64,000 nt of DNA from Hydractinia symbiolongicarpus (lineage: Eukaryota > Cnidaria > Hydrozoa > Anthoathecata > Hydractiniidae): contig NC_079882.1 of the NCBI RefSeq assembly GCF_029227915.1, forward strand, positions 21,703,001 to 21,767,000. The letters run 5' to 3'. Under the pieces are notes generated by a model. That model was not told the DNA's origin, ran no database searches, and worked only from the letters and a program-made list of their open reading frames with translations. Below are positions 45,915-53,049 of the stretch, piece after piece (the first letter of the stretch is position 1; every line of letters begins with the position of its first letter). The position numbers were made by a program, and so were the translations under genes.

Positions 45915-46239
45915 GTTTATTACATGTCGAAAACATTTTACATATACTATCATGGGCCTTATCCTTGAGAGCGAGCTCTTTAATGCTTGAAAACCACCCG
46001 TTTTCCTGATAGAAGGCAAAACCTCTTCAAAAACCCACGTTCTGAATGCTTCGGCGGCTTCCAGTCTTGATGAGAATATAACCCGAGAGGGGAACACAGT
46101 TCCAGCTGGTACAAACCAGGCTCTGAACTGTACACAGCTCTACCGTCGTGGTAAGGGAGTGAGTTGGCAGATAAATAATCTGTCTCACATAACCTCTTTA
46201 AGTCCAATTTATAACCCTGTTTTACTTGCTCATAAAACC
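45915..46239 (-). pseudogene. BRO-family remnant 3, fused in frame upstream of integrase
   Basis: The minus strand encodes LDLKRLCETDYLSANSLPYH and GRAVYSSEPGLYQL in one frame. After a shift near 46100 it encodes FSSRLEAAEAFRTWVFEEV and LPSIRKTGGF in another. These are the middle and end of a Bro-N domain (EPGLY-x-L, F-x-x-WVFEEVLPSIR). The N-terminal portion is cut by a palindromic repeat at 46240-46284. The second frame runs without a stop into the integrase frame. Confidence 0.75.
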
Positions 46240-46284
46240 GCTGACATCGCCTGGCGGCTCCGCAGGAGCACGGCCGCTAGGCGA
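46240..46284. repeat. Dispersed palindromic repeat copy 5
   Basis: It contains TCGCCTGGCGGCTCCGCAGG AGCACGGCCGCTAGGCGA, a stem with TCGCCT/AGGCGA ends. It truncates BRO remnant 3 on one side. On the other it supplies the last codons and TAG stop of the 46277-46675 gene. Confidence 0.85.
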
Positions 46285-46675
46285 ACTTGTACGCTGCAAA
46301 ACCCAGAAGGGTTAAGGATCCAACGATGAACGTCAGCTCGCCGTCTTGTTGTTGCTTGGAAGGTATGTAAAAATCGGATAGTTTTGGAGCTTTTTTGATC
46401 GTTGCGATATAGTACTCCCTCATGCCTTCACCGAGCTCCTTCAAGCTCTCTCCAGCTTGCCTTTTCAGCTCTCGTTGATGGGTTAACCAATCGATCTTGG
46501 CCTGTCGATTTCTTACCCACTGTTGCTGAGCTGCTTGAAGTTGTTCAATTGCTTTATCATGCCTTTTACGCTCGGCCTCACCATGCCCGCCGAGTTTATT
46601 GAACACGAAATTTGATCCGCTAAAGGCTAATGCATTAATCGCAGCACCAGCCACAAGAACACCGATAGTTGCCAT
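46277..46675 (-). CDS. Polinton protein with hydrophobic ends and a central helix
   Basis: 132 residues; start in CAATAAATG context. It has an N-terminal hydrophobic segment (IGVLVAGAAINALAFSG), a central basic/Gln-rich helix (HDKAIEQLQAAQQQWVRNRQ), MREYY and SDFYIP motifs, and a C-terminal hydrophobic segment (FIVGSLTLLGFAAY). I recall this layout from other Polinton-type elements, but no function is assigned. It is likely a virion or membrane-associated protein. The start directly follows the stop of the upstream zinc-motif gene. Confidence 0.75.
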   Translation of the reverse strand: MATIGVLVAGAAINALAFSGSNFVFNKLGGHGEAERKRHDKAIEQLQAAQQQWVRNRQAKIDWLTHQRELKRQAGESLKELGEGMREYYIATIKKAPKLSDFYIPSKQQQDGELTFIVGSLTLLGFAAYKFA

Positions 46676-47030
46676 TTATTGTTTGGTCTTCTTGCATTCT
46701 TTTGCACCTGGATTTCCTTTTTTGATGTTCACAAATGCCTCCGCCTCCACATTCCTTACACTTGGACCTCTGCCTTTCGTGAGGGCAGATTTCACTGCCC
46801 TTGCACTCCTTGCACCTGGATTTCTTTTTTTCATGTGCGCAGATTTGACTGCCCTTGCACTCCTTACACTTGGACCTCTGCTTTTTATGCGGGCACTTTG
46901 TACGTTCCCGTGACGCCTTGTTAACATCGAGGCATTTGATGCATGTTTTTGTCGTTTGACCATTTTTCGTCACCTTGAATGCATCTAGTAAAAGGCTCCT
47001 TTTACACTTTGAACAGCTCTTGTTTTCCAT
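46676..47030 (-). pseudogene. Cys/His-repeat zinc-binding protein, frameshifted at its end
   Basis: N-terminal CSKC ... CIKC treble-clef-like pairs are followed by four units of C-x-H-x6-7-R-S-x-C-K-x-C with GS/GG linkers (CPHKKQRSKCKECKGS and variants). Such C-x-H...C-K-x-C repeats occur in proteins of giant viruses. Zinc binding is inferred from spacing. Near 46700 an A-run shifts the frame. The other frame ends KECKKTKQ with its TAA at 46676-46678, immediately before the next start codon. It is probably a recent break in an otherwise intact gene. Confidence 0.75.
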
Positions 47031-47033
47031 ATT

Positions 47034-47067
47034 ATTTTGTATTTATCCAATAGGGTAAATACAAAAT
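47034..47067 (-). terminator. 12-bp perfect hairpin after the major capsid gene
   Basis: ATTTTGTATTTA (47034-47045) and TAAATACAAAAT (47056-47067) with a 10-nt loop. It lies 21 bp past the capsid stop (47089) and just upstream of the zinc-repeat gene start (47030), so it separates two same-direction genes. Confidence 0.75.
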
Positions 47068-47088
47068 TGTGGTCACTACCATTTATTT

Positions 47089-48374
47089 TCAGTATTCCAC
47101 AGAGTGAAATCTACCATCTAAGATGTTCGGCTGAGCATCCTGAAGTAGGAAAACGTAGCATTTAATATTCCCGGTTGTTCCGTCTGCCTTCTTTGTCATA
47201 TGCAATGTTATACCGTCTGACAATCTCTGTAATTGCCTTCCGGAACCGTGGAGACTATGATCAGGTGATGCTCGGAAATCAACAAACAGGGCGTATCTCT
47301 CTGTGAAGAAATGCCCAATCGTCACCTCCGAATCGTGGCTACCGAATAAGTTTACGATCTGCTCGAGGTGATCTTTTGGGAGCATCGCGTGCGTGTAGAG
47401 CTCATTAGGCTCACCCTCAACAGTGATCGAGATTTTTTCGATCTTTGGGTTATAAAACACCTCGTTAGCGCCCGAGTAAGCCTTCACTTTTCCAGGGTCT
47501 ACAAAGAGCAGTAAAACGCCTTTCAAACTTTTTGCAGGCGTATCAATTTGCAAATTGCAGCTTGTGTCAGCCTTTTTCATTGTAACAACCTTGCTACGGA
47601 GTACCCTTTCATAGGGTAGCGCAAAACGACTATACAGTGACATCATAGCGCTCGCGAGACCCTCGTTATTAACCTTGTCAAACTCTAGTGTTATATTAGT
47701 GATCTTATACGCTGCATCCGGTGCTTTAGCTGCGGTATTTCCCACAGCTGCCGTACCTCCATCTTTGATAATGTCACCATATGATGCAAAATGTATAACG
47801 AATTGCAGCCTGTCGTATAATCCTGCCTGGTAGTACGGCGAGTCTCGTGTCAATTCAAACATTTTTCCCAAGGGCACGCAAAAGGTGCTGCCATAGGCTG
47901 CGACGATCGCTTTTTCCTCATCCGTGCCTACATGATCAGTCGCTTTTACCTGTAGGGCGCGGATTGTACCGTCGTTGGGATTGATCCCCTCTAGGATCAA
48001 GTTGTTTTCCCGATCAAACTTGGGCAACCATAGGTCCTTGTAGGTAGCGAGCACCCTGTAGTCGCTAATATTTTGCACCTCGTTGCCATTCAAAGTGTGA
48101 TACGAAGATTTTGCACCAAGGATTTACCTATATTGCTGACGATAGTGCGCTTCGTGTTTGTTCCCGTAAGTTCCAGATCGAAAAGTAGTTTGATACTGCC
48201 TGGAAAAATTACATCGTTCTGCCCCATGTTCGGAATGTCAACATACAAGTCCCCGTTCTGATTAATCGTACTAGGCACATGGGTTACTTTTACACGCTGC
48301 TTCTTCCCTTTCATAGCCATCATTGTTTTAATCTCCGCGTAGGGATCGAGCTTAGTTCCGAATATGTTACTCAT
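47089..48374 (-). pseudogene. Polinton major capsid protein (double jelly-roll), split by a frameshift
   Basis: The N-terminal part (48374-48090; STINQNGDLYVDIPNMG, DVIFPGSIKLLFDLEL, GKSLVQNLRITL) and the C-terminal part (48093-47089; YRVLATYKDLWLP, FCVPLGKMFELT, LQFVIHFASYG, YNPKIEKISITVEG) are in adjacent frames. They overlap by a few bases near 48090. Combined length of about 428 residues is normal for this capsid family. The MVP-type '(I/V)PG(S/T)-x-x-L-x-FD-x-EL' and 'DLW' motifs mark the double jelly-roll MCP that builds the icosahedral shell. A decay indel is the simplest explanation; the site lacks a canonical slippery heptamer. Confidence 0.88.
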
Positions 48375-48407
48375 GCTTTATTATTAGCTGATTTTCGTTT
48401 CAAATAA
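48375..48407. promoter_or_regulatory. 33-bp divergent promoter between capsid and coiled-coil genes
   Basis: The two ATGs point apart with only 33 bp between them. Both leaders are AT-rich (CAAATAAATG to the right; TAATAATAAAGCATG to the left). Any promoter must be very short and shared, as in compact DNA viruses. Confidence 0.6.
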
Positions 48408-49676
48408 ATGCCGATTAATCCAATATACGAAGGAGACGACTTTACGCCAGAGGAAAACATTCCAGACGAGGATGGATCTTTTAGTAGGCCTGATGCCAGC
48501 TCCACAGTAACGCCAGAGCCAGAGCAGGGTCAATCGCCTAGCGTCTCAGCACGAGACACCACGACAAGGCAGAGGGAAGAGCTACTAAAATCAAAGGTCG
48601 ACGATCTTTACGAACACCTTTGTGAGGAGCTGGGGCAGCCAATCGCGAGATATTACAACGAGTTTGAGGCACGAGGAAACCAGCTTCTTTTCGATGGCAT
48701 AGAGATCACGAAAAGGCATGGTGAATTAAGGAGCGTTGCCGAGATACGGAGGAGGTTAGGTACAAATCGTTTGCGAGCCATGGGGTTTACCGACTATACT
48801 ACACCAAACAAAGGCAGTAAAGCAATGGCTCAGAAGCTCCTTAACGAGATTGTTCACGTTGAAGAGAAGGCCGATGATATCGAAATGATGCCGCTGCTCG
48901 AGAACGTCCTTGATGAAACGGAGAGCCTGATCGAAGAGACTCCCCTTGGCGGCAGCGAAGCCTTCACAGAGCGTGAAAGAAGAGGGCTCAACCTCGAGCT
49001 TCAAACGTTAAGGGGTAACCTGAAGCACTTGAAAAGCAAGATGATCTTCTACGACAGCGAGATCGCCAAAGCAGAAGCCAAGGTGAAAAGGCTTGAGACA
49101 AAGAAAGCTACACCTGGAGTATCAGAGGAACAGCAAACTATCTGGAACGAAGACATTGCAAAGGCTAGGGAAGATCTAGAACGACTCCAAGATCAAAAGG
49201 AAGCAGTACGAGAAGCGCACGGTTTACTATCATCTGACACTCAGAGCCAACTGAAAACAATTAAGGAAACGCTGATGAAAATCGCAGAAGGCGATAAATC
49301 TCTGGCTGAAAAGCTTAGAATCTTGTTCAAGGAGCAAGGGATTACTATAGCAAGCATTGTCTCGGCTGTTGGTCTAATGATTTCCACCATGGTACTCGCA
49401 GTTACAGGTGGTGGAGGAGCGGGTGCTGCAGCGGCAGGAAGTGCCGCAGGGAAGGGCTCTTTGCAAAAACAGCTGGAAAGGCTTGGAAAATTTTTGAAAT
49501 ACCTGGCAGGTAAGGCAGGTGCGGCGCTACTTGGGATTATTGGCACGGTTGTCTCGTTCTTTTTTAGAGTAGCAGCAAAAGTTGTTGAATACGCAGCCAA
49601 ACACCTCTACATGACAATCGCTGCTGCCGTCGCTTTTGTTGTGGCCTACGTTGGGAAGAGAGGCAAACTATCGTAA
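48408..49676 (+). CDS. Large coiled-coil protein with Gly/Ala-rich C-terminal membrane segments
   Basis: 422 residues, start in AAATAAATG. It has an acidic disordered N-terminus, helical middle and long charged coiled coil at about residues 195-310 (LQTLRGNLKHLKSKM ... EDLERLQDQKEAVREA). A hydrophobic and Gly/Ala-rich C-terminus follows (IVSAVGLMISTMVLA, GGGGAGAAAAGSAAG, LLGIIGTVVSFFF, MTIAAAVAFVVAYVG). By context this is a Polinton virion or membrane-active protein; no confirmed function. Residues about 43-50 (SPSVSARD) come from a palindromic repeat. Frame intact. Confidence 0.8.
   Translation: MPINPIYEGDDFTPEENIPDEDGSFSRPDASSTVTPEPEQGQSPSVSARDTTTRQREELLKSKVDDLYEHLCEELGQPIARYYNEFEARGNQLLFDGIEITKRHGELRSVAEIRRRLGTNRLRAMGFTDYTTPNKGSKAMAQKLLNEIVHVEEKADDIEMMPLLENVLDETESLIEETPLGGSEAFTERERRGLNLELQTLRGNLKHLKSKMIFYDSEIAKAEAKVKRLETKKATPGVSEEQQTIWNEDIAKAREDLERLQDQKEAVREAHGLLSSDTQSQLKTIKETLMKIAEGDKSLAEKLRILFKEQGITIASIVSAVGLMISTMVLAVTGGGGAGAAAAGSAAGKGSLQKQLERLGKFLKYLAGKAGAALLGIIGTVVSFFFRVAAKVVEYAAKHLYMTIAAAVAFVVAYVGKRGKLS
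48534..48555 (+). repeat. Dispersed palindromic repeat copy 6 (short, inside a coding sequence)
   Basis: TCGCCTAGCGTCTCAGCACG AG. It joins the first and last parts of the longer copies, with GTCTC/GAGAC as a mini-stem. It lies in the disordered N-terminal region of the 48408 gene and is in frame. Confidence 0.75.
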
Positions 49677-49684
49677 ATATTAGT

Positions 49685-49712
49685 GACGGGCTTCGCCCTT
49701 CCGCTAGGCGAT
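49685..49712. repeat. Dispersed palindromic repeat copy 7
   Basis: The reverse complement reads ATCGCCTAGCGGAAGGGCGA AGCCCGTC, again with the GGGCGAAGCCC mini-hairpin. It lies 9 bp after the stop of the coiled-coil gene. Confidence 0.85.
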
Positions 49713-49739
49713 CTAATGTGTTGATCAAAACACACTAGA
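49712..49739. terminator. Hairpin between convergent genes (49676 and 49750)
   Basis: TCTAATGTGTT pairs with AACACACTAGA around GATCAA, with a single A-C mismatch. A sister hairpin with the same arms and the mismatch at the same place lies at 52239-52266, also between convergent genes. Confidence 0.75.
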
Positions 49740-49749
49740 CTTTCTTCAA

Positions 49750-50877
49750 CTAAATGTACAGTAAAATAACGCCTACCCCAGTTATAATTAAGCCAGCTTT
49801 GATGTCATCGTGTTTTTCGGCCTCTATTGCTAGCGTAGTCTCCACCCTGTGCTTCTCATGTTTAGGGATCACGCGGCTCACCTGTGGAGGGCGGCGCTTA
49901 ATAATGATGTCAGCCTGCTTCGCGTTAATCTTCGGATTTATACCGATTGAAAAATAATCCTTGCTAATCAAAATTTTGTTCGTGAAATTCACAACATTTC
50001 CAATATGAAGGCTCATGTCACTTGGGATCATATAGACGCCATGAGCAACACTAAAATCCACCTTGGACCGCGCATATTTCAGCACATTTTGAAATTCGGC
50101 AATTTCCTTACCCGTGTCGATAGGTCTAATCACATCCTCAAATGTCGTCAGGTATAGGCGTTGAGCATCAATTGCGCTGCCTTGGTTTCCAATGATTCCA
50201 GATCTTGCGTTTGCCTGGCTTTCAAGAATTAGGTAGGCATAGAAGCGCACGCTTTGGGATAACCGTTCAATACCAATACGAGTAAGGCCCTGGGATTTTT
50301 CAATGATCCAGCGACTCCACGAGTCCTCGTCAAGATAGCTAGGGCCTGAACTAGGATAATCTTTGCGATGAAGTTGCCAACTACTGAAGATGGTTTCGTT
50401 CCTCCACTCCTGCTCACTACCAGGTACTCCAAACTCGCGAGCCAGTTGCTGGAGTTTTTGTTTGTTGAAGGGGTTGTTTAGACGTCGAAATCTAACTGAG
50501 CCCGGTAGAGAAATGTCAAGCTCCGATAGAATTTTACGGATTTGGAAATAGGCGTGAAATCGATACACGGCACGAACCATAGGCAACTTGGATGTAAAAT
50601 GCTGCATAGAAATACCGCAAGCAGATGTTGCACAGTAGGTAGAAAAGTTAAGTTGAGTGGACCAGAGACTGAAAGGGTGGCTGCTCCACTCCTTCACAAG
50701 CCCGCTAGTGCCGGAATAGAATTCATAGTCGACAAAGATGTCTGGAAATTTCACCCTGAACGAGGACCCTTGAGCATCAATAACGATGTTCTGCACTGAA
50801 AGATCCTTAAGTCTCTCCAAATATCTCCCATGGTTGGGTGCATACTTTGCTTTTGAGTTGTATGAGTAAATGCTCAT
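49750..50877 (-). CDS. Large Polinton protein with a C-terminal membrane anchor, function unknown
   Basis: 375 residues from ATG 50877 (MSIYSYNSK); an in-frame ATG at 50898 would overlap the divergent gene. Mixed alpha/beta, Trp- and Tyr-rich (HPFSLWSTQLNFSTYC; WRNETIFSSWQLHRKDY), ending in a hydrophobic segment LIITGVGVILLYI. It is intact and large, and paired divergently with the penton candidate, so a conserved virion component is likely. The family name could not be assigned from sequence alone. Confidence 0.75.
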   Translation of the reverse strand: MSIYSYNSKAKYAPNHGRYLERLKDLSVQNIVIDAQGSSFRVKFPDIFVDYEFYSGTSGLVKEWSSHPFSLWSTQLNFSTYCATSACGISMQHFTSKLPMVRAVYRFHAYFQIRKILSELDISLPGSVRFRRLNNPFNKQKLQQLAREFGVPGSEQEWRNETIFSSWQLHRKDYPSSGPSYLDEDSWSRWIIEKSQGLTRIGIERLSQSVRFYAYLILESQANARSGIIGNQGSAIDAQRLYLTTFEDVIRPIDTGKEIAEFQNVLKYARSKVDFSVAHGVYMIPSDMSLHIGNVVNFTNKILISKDYFSIGINPKINAKQADIIIKRRPPQVSRVIPKHEKHRVETTLAIEAEKHDDIKAGLIITGVGVILLYI

Positions 50878-50896
50878 CTTTTCTTTAAGAATAAAC
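50878..50896. promoter_or_regulatory. 19-bp divergent intergenic promoter
   Basis: CTTTTCTTTAAGAATAAAC separates ATGs of opposite genes. The plus side ends AATAAACATG, the same context as the integrase start. Confidence 0.5.
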
Positions 50897-51568
50897 ATGA
50901 GACAGCTGTATGTCACGGATATAGAGAAGCCTACGATTTTTGACGATTACCTAGGGCTGGACACGAGAATTGCCCTGAAATTGATAAATATCAGGCCCGT
51001 ATGGCTGAACATTTACAGCGACAATGATTTTGTCATTCGTAGGACAGGGCCTGATCAGACAGAGACTAGAATTGAAATTATGAACGGTCTATACAGGATA
51101 GAGGATTTGGCAACCATCGTCAACAGTCAGGCAGGGGACAAGATCAAATTGTTTGTACTAAAAAATGGACTCTGCAGGCTCCGTGTGGATGACGGGTATA
51201 CTGTGGTAATCCATCGACAACTGCAGGAGCTTATGGAGCTACCCTACGACCCTGCAAAAAAGTACTTTACCAAAGGCGACTATGACAGCTTCTACAAAAC
51301 TGACGTGTACCAAAAATTGAGACTCGTTTGCCCCCAGCTGGATGAAGACGATTGCCTACTGGATGGGAAGAAATCAAAAATTCTTGCTTTGCTTCCCACC
51401 AAAGAGTTAAACGCATGGGGAGACATGCTTACATGGAGTTTTGACACTCCAATCTACCTTCCTTTGAAAGGCTCAACAGACAGACTGGAGTTCATGCTAA
51501 CGGACGAGCATCATCATGAAAAAAATGTTTCGTTCGTCGGAATTACGATGCATTTACTCATAGAATAA
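50897..51568 (+). CDS. Putative penton/minor capsid protein (single jelly-roll candidate)
   Basis: 223 residues, beta-rich (RIALKLINIRPVWLNIY, DKIKLFVLKNGLCRLRV), ending RLEFMLTDEHHH and SFVGITMHLLIE. The terminal 'I-T-x-H-L' strand after an acidic loop resembles minor capsid proteins of Polintons and adintoviruses. In the family it forms the pentameric vertices of the particle. Its TAA stop forms part of the ATAAATG start motif of the next gene. Identification rests on fold impression and context. Confidence 0.6.
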   Translation: MRQLYVTDIEKPTIFDDYLGLDTRIALKLINIRPVWLNIYSDNDFVIRRTGPDQTETRIEIMNGLYRIEDLATIVNSQAGDKIKLFVLKNGLCRLRVDDGYTVVIHRQLQELMELPYDPAKKYFTKGDYDSFYKTDVYQKLRLVCPQLDEDDCLLDGKKSKILALLPTKELNAWGDMLTWSFDTPIYLPLKGSTDRLEFMLTDEHHHEKNVSFVGITMHLLIE

Positions 51569-52218
51569 ATGGCTGATAGAATGAAGCTTTACCCAACTTT
51601 GCCGCCAAGTGCGCCTGAGCACGATAGTATACACGAAAGTCAGGTCTACAGACTAAAAAAGATCGAAGAAATCGAGATCTTCTTCCGAGAAGAGATCAAG
51701 GAGAGAAATAAAACTCTACAAAAAGTTCAAGCTTTGGGGGATGGGGTTTTCGCTATGCTGATCATGGCATGATTGCTGTTACTATCATCACCTCCGCAAC
51801 AGGTATTGCCACGCTTGCAACCGGATTCGGAGCCCCCATAGCAATTGGTCTTGAAGCCGCGGCTCTTGCAGTGGGCATGGGCCAAGTAGGTCTCAAGAAT
51901 GCCTCGAAGCGACTAGAGCACAAGGTGCACAAGCACAAATGCATCAAACTCCTGGCAGAGTCGAAGCAAGACACTGTATACGATAAGATTTCTAGAGCGA
52001 TCCAAGATGGTACAATTTCAGACTACGAGTTTACATGGATCATGCAAGAGAAGCAACGCTACATGTTGCTGAAGGAGCAGATCCGACAACGAACGAAAAA
52101 AGCTGTGAAATCCATCAACGAGAATGAACGCGCAGAGTTGGTGGCACAAGGCAGGCAAGAAGCCAAAGATGAAATTTTGAAAAAACTTCAATCTGCGCAG
52201 TATGCCAGCGCTACTTAG
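51569..52218 (+). pseudogene. Conserved Polinton-type protein, frameshifted
   Basis: The first frame (51569-51772) begins MADRMKLYPTLPPSAPEHDS and has a helical RLKKIEEIEIFFREEI segment. The second (to 52218) holds a Gly/Ala hydrophobic hairpin (TGIATLATGFGAPIAIGLEAAALAVGMG), a KHDEI-like basic region, then SDYEFTWIMQEKQRY and RQEAKDEILKKL helices. Together they resemble the 'YPTLPP' proteins of about 210 residues common in invertebrate Polinton-type loci. The frame is lost near 51770. It may insert in membranes; role unknown. Confidence 0.75.
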
Positions 52219-52238
52219 AGTCTCCACCCGCTTACAGA

Positions 52239-52266
52239 GTCTAATATGTTGGTCAACATACTAGAC
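52239..52266. terminator. Hairpin between convergent genes (52218 and 52261)
   Basis: GTCTAATATGTTG pairs with CAACATACTAGAC with a 2-nt loop and one A-C mismatch. The TAG stop of the minus-strand gene lies inside the right arm. Related to the hairpin at 49712-49739. Confidence 0.75.
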
Positions 52267-52616
52267 AATTTCGATCACTTCTCCCGTATCTTGATCTATG
52301 AGCAAGTCGCCATCATGTACGACACGTCGCTGTTTTTTAGCGAGATCCCTCAAATATTGTTCAAGATTTTTCTCCCATGCAATTTTAACACAAGGCTCGC
52401 AGTAACGCCCGTCCGTTTGTGTCGACGCATCCTTATACTTGACTTTGCGTATGGCTTCGATAAGGTCTATTCGCTTTAACGTAGAGTACCCTTTGAGACC
52501 TAAAGCTTTAGCTTCTTGTCGCAGTTTGTCCATTTGTTTATGTGGCTGAGCACAACCACATAACGCTTCCACCTTTACTCCTTTACTGTTTCACCATCAA
52601 ACTTAAACGTTGCCAT
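52261..52616 (-). pseudogene. SAP-like domain protein, frameshifted near its start
   Basis: ATG 52616 in AAATAAATG context gives MATFKFDGETVKE, then a stop. An overlapping frame carries the rest to 52261: CGCAQPH, LRQEAKALGLKGYSTLKRID, LIEAIRK, CEPC. The segment 'LRxEAKxLGLKG...LIEAIRK' matches the SAP fold, a DNA-binding helix pair, and the Cys pairs suggest zinc. One indel near 52585 separates the N-terminus. Confidence 0.7.
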
Positions 52617-52644
52617 TTATTTTTGGGGTCTAACCTGCTTTGCC

Positions 52645-52812
52645 TCATGGACAAAAAAGTCTCACAAGGGCATTGGCCACCATTATAGTGACGTAGTCTG
52701 GGTAGCAGTACCAACAAAGCACCTTCTCTCCCACACGCAGACGTCTTTGACATCTACCACACCTATCGTAGGCATATAGAGTTTTTTGACAGTCGTCGCA
52801 GATTTCTCGCAT
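52645..52812 (-). CDS. 55-residue zinc-ribbon-like protein
   Basis: ATG 52812 in AAATAAATG context and stop TGA at 52645-52647. Three Cys pairs are visible: CDDC (5-8), CGRC (18-21), CWYC (33-36); the rest is MREI, RRLRVGEKVL, YPDYVTIMVANALVRLFCP. CxxC pairs in a short basic protein suggest zinc binding. Intact; in line with neighbouring minus-strand genes. Confidence 0.72.
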   Translation of the reverse strand: MREICDDCQKTLYAYDRCGRCQRRLRVGEKVLCWYCYPDYVTIMVANALVRLFCP

Positions 52813-52851
52813 TTATTTTATGATCCACCAAAGATTATTCAGTTTTTGTGA

Positions 52852-53049
52852 TCAAAATACTGTTTCTTCTAGTTCTTTAATTCTCTCTACTAGAGCGTTG
52901 ATAGCACTCTCGCACTCTTCTTCTTTAGCACTTTTCATCACAAGTGCGGTAGAGGTGAGGGCTAGGGCAGCTCCCACACCTCCAAAAAGCGTGAAAAGCA
53001 TAAAATTTGCGTACCAATCTAGCGCTGTCTTTTTATCGTTGCTTGACAT
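52852..53049 (-). CDS. 65-residue single-pass membrane protein
   Basis: ATG 53049 in TAATAAATG context. A hydrophilic start is followed by a TM segment at about residues 13-35 (YANFMLFTLFGGVGAALALTS) and an acidic helix tail (EEECESAINALVERIKELEE). It is the outermost gene before the right terminal region. Function unknown. Confidence 0.68.
   Translation of the reverse strand: MSSNDKKTALDWYANFMLFTLFGGVGAALALTSTALVMKSAKEEECESAINALVERIKELEETVF

Noticed and set aside
46402-46924. Plus-strand frames opposite the zinc-repeat and membrane genes
   Set aside because: Low-complexity antisense translations of the repeated Cys/His codons.
48080-48095. Programmed frameshift in the capsid gene
   Set aside because: No canonical slippery heptamer, and the neighbouring genes carry many ordinary indels. 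Decay is simpler.
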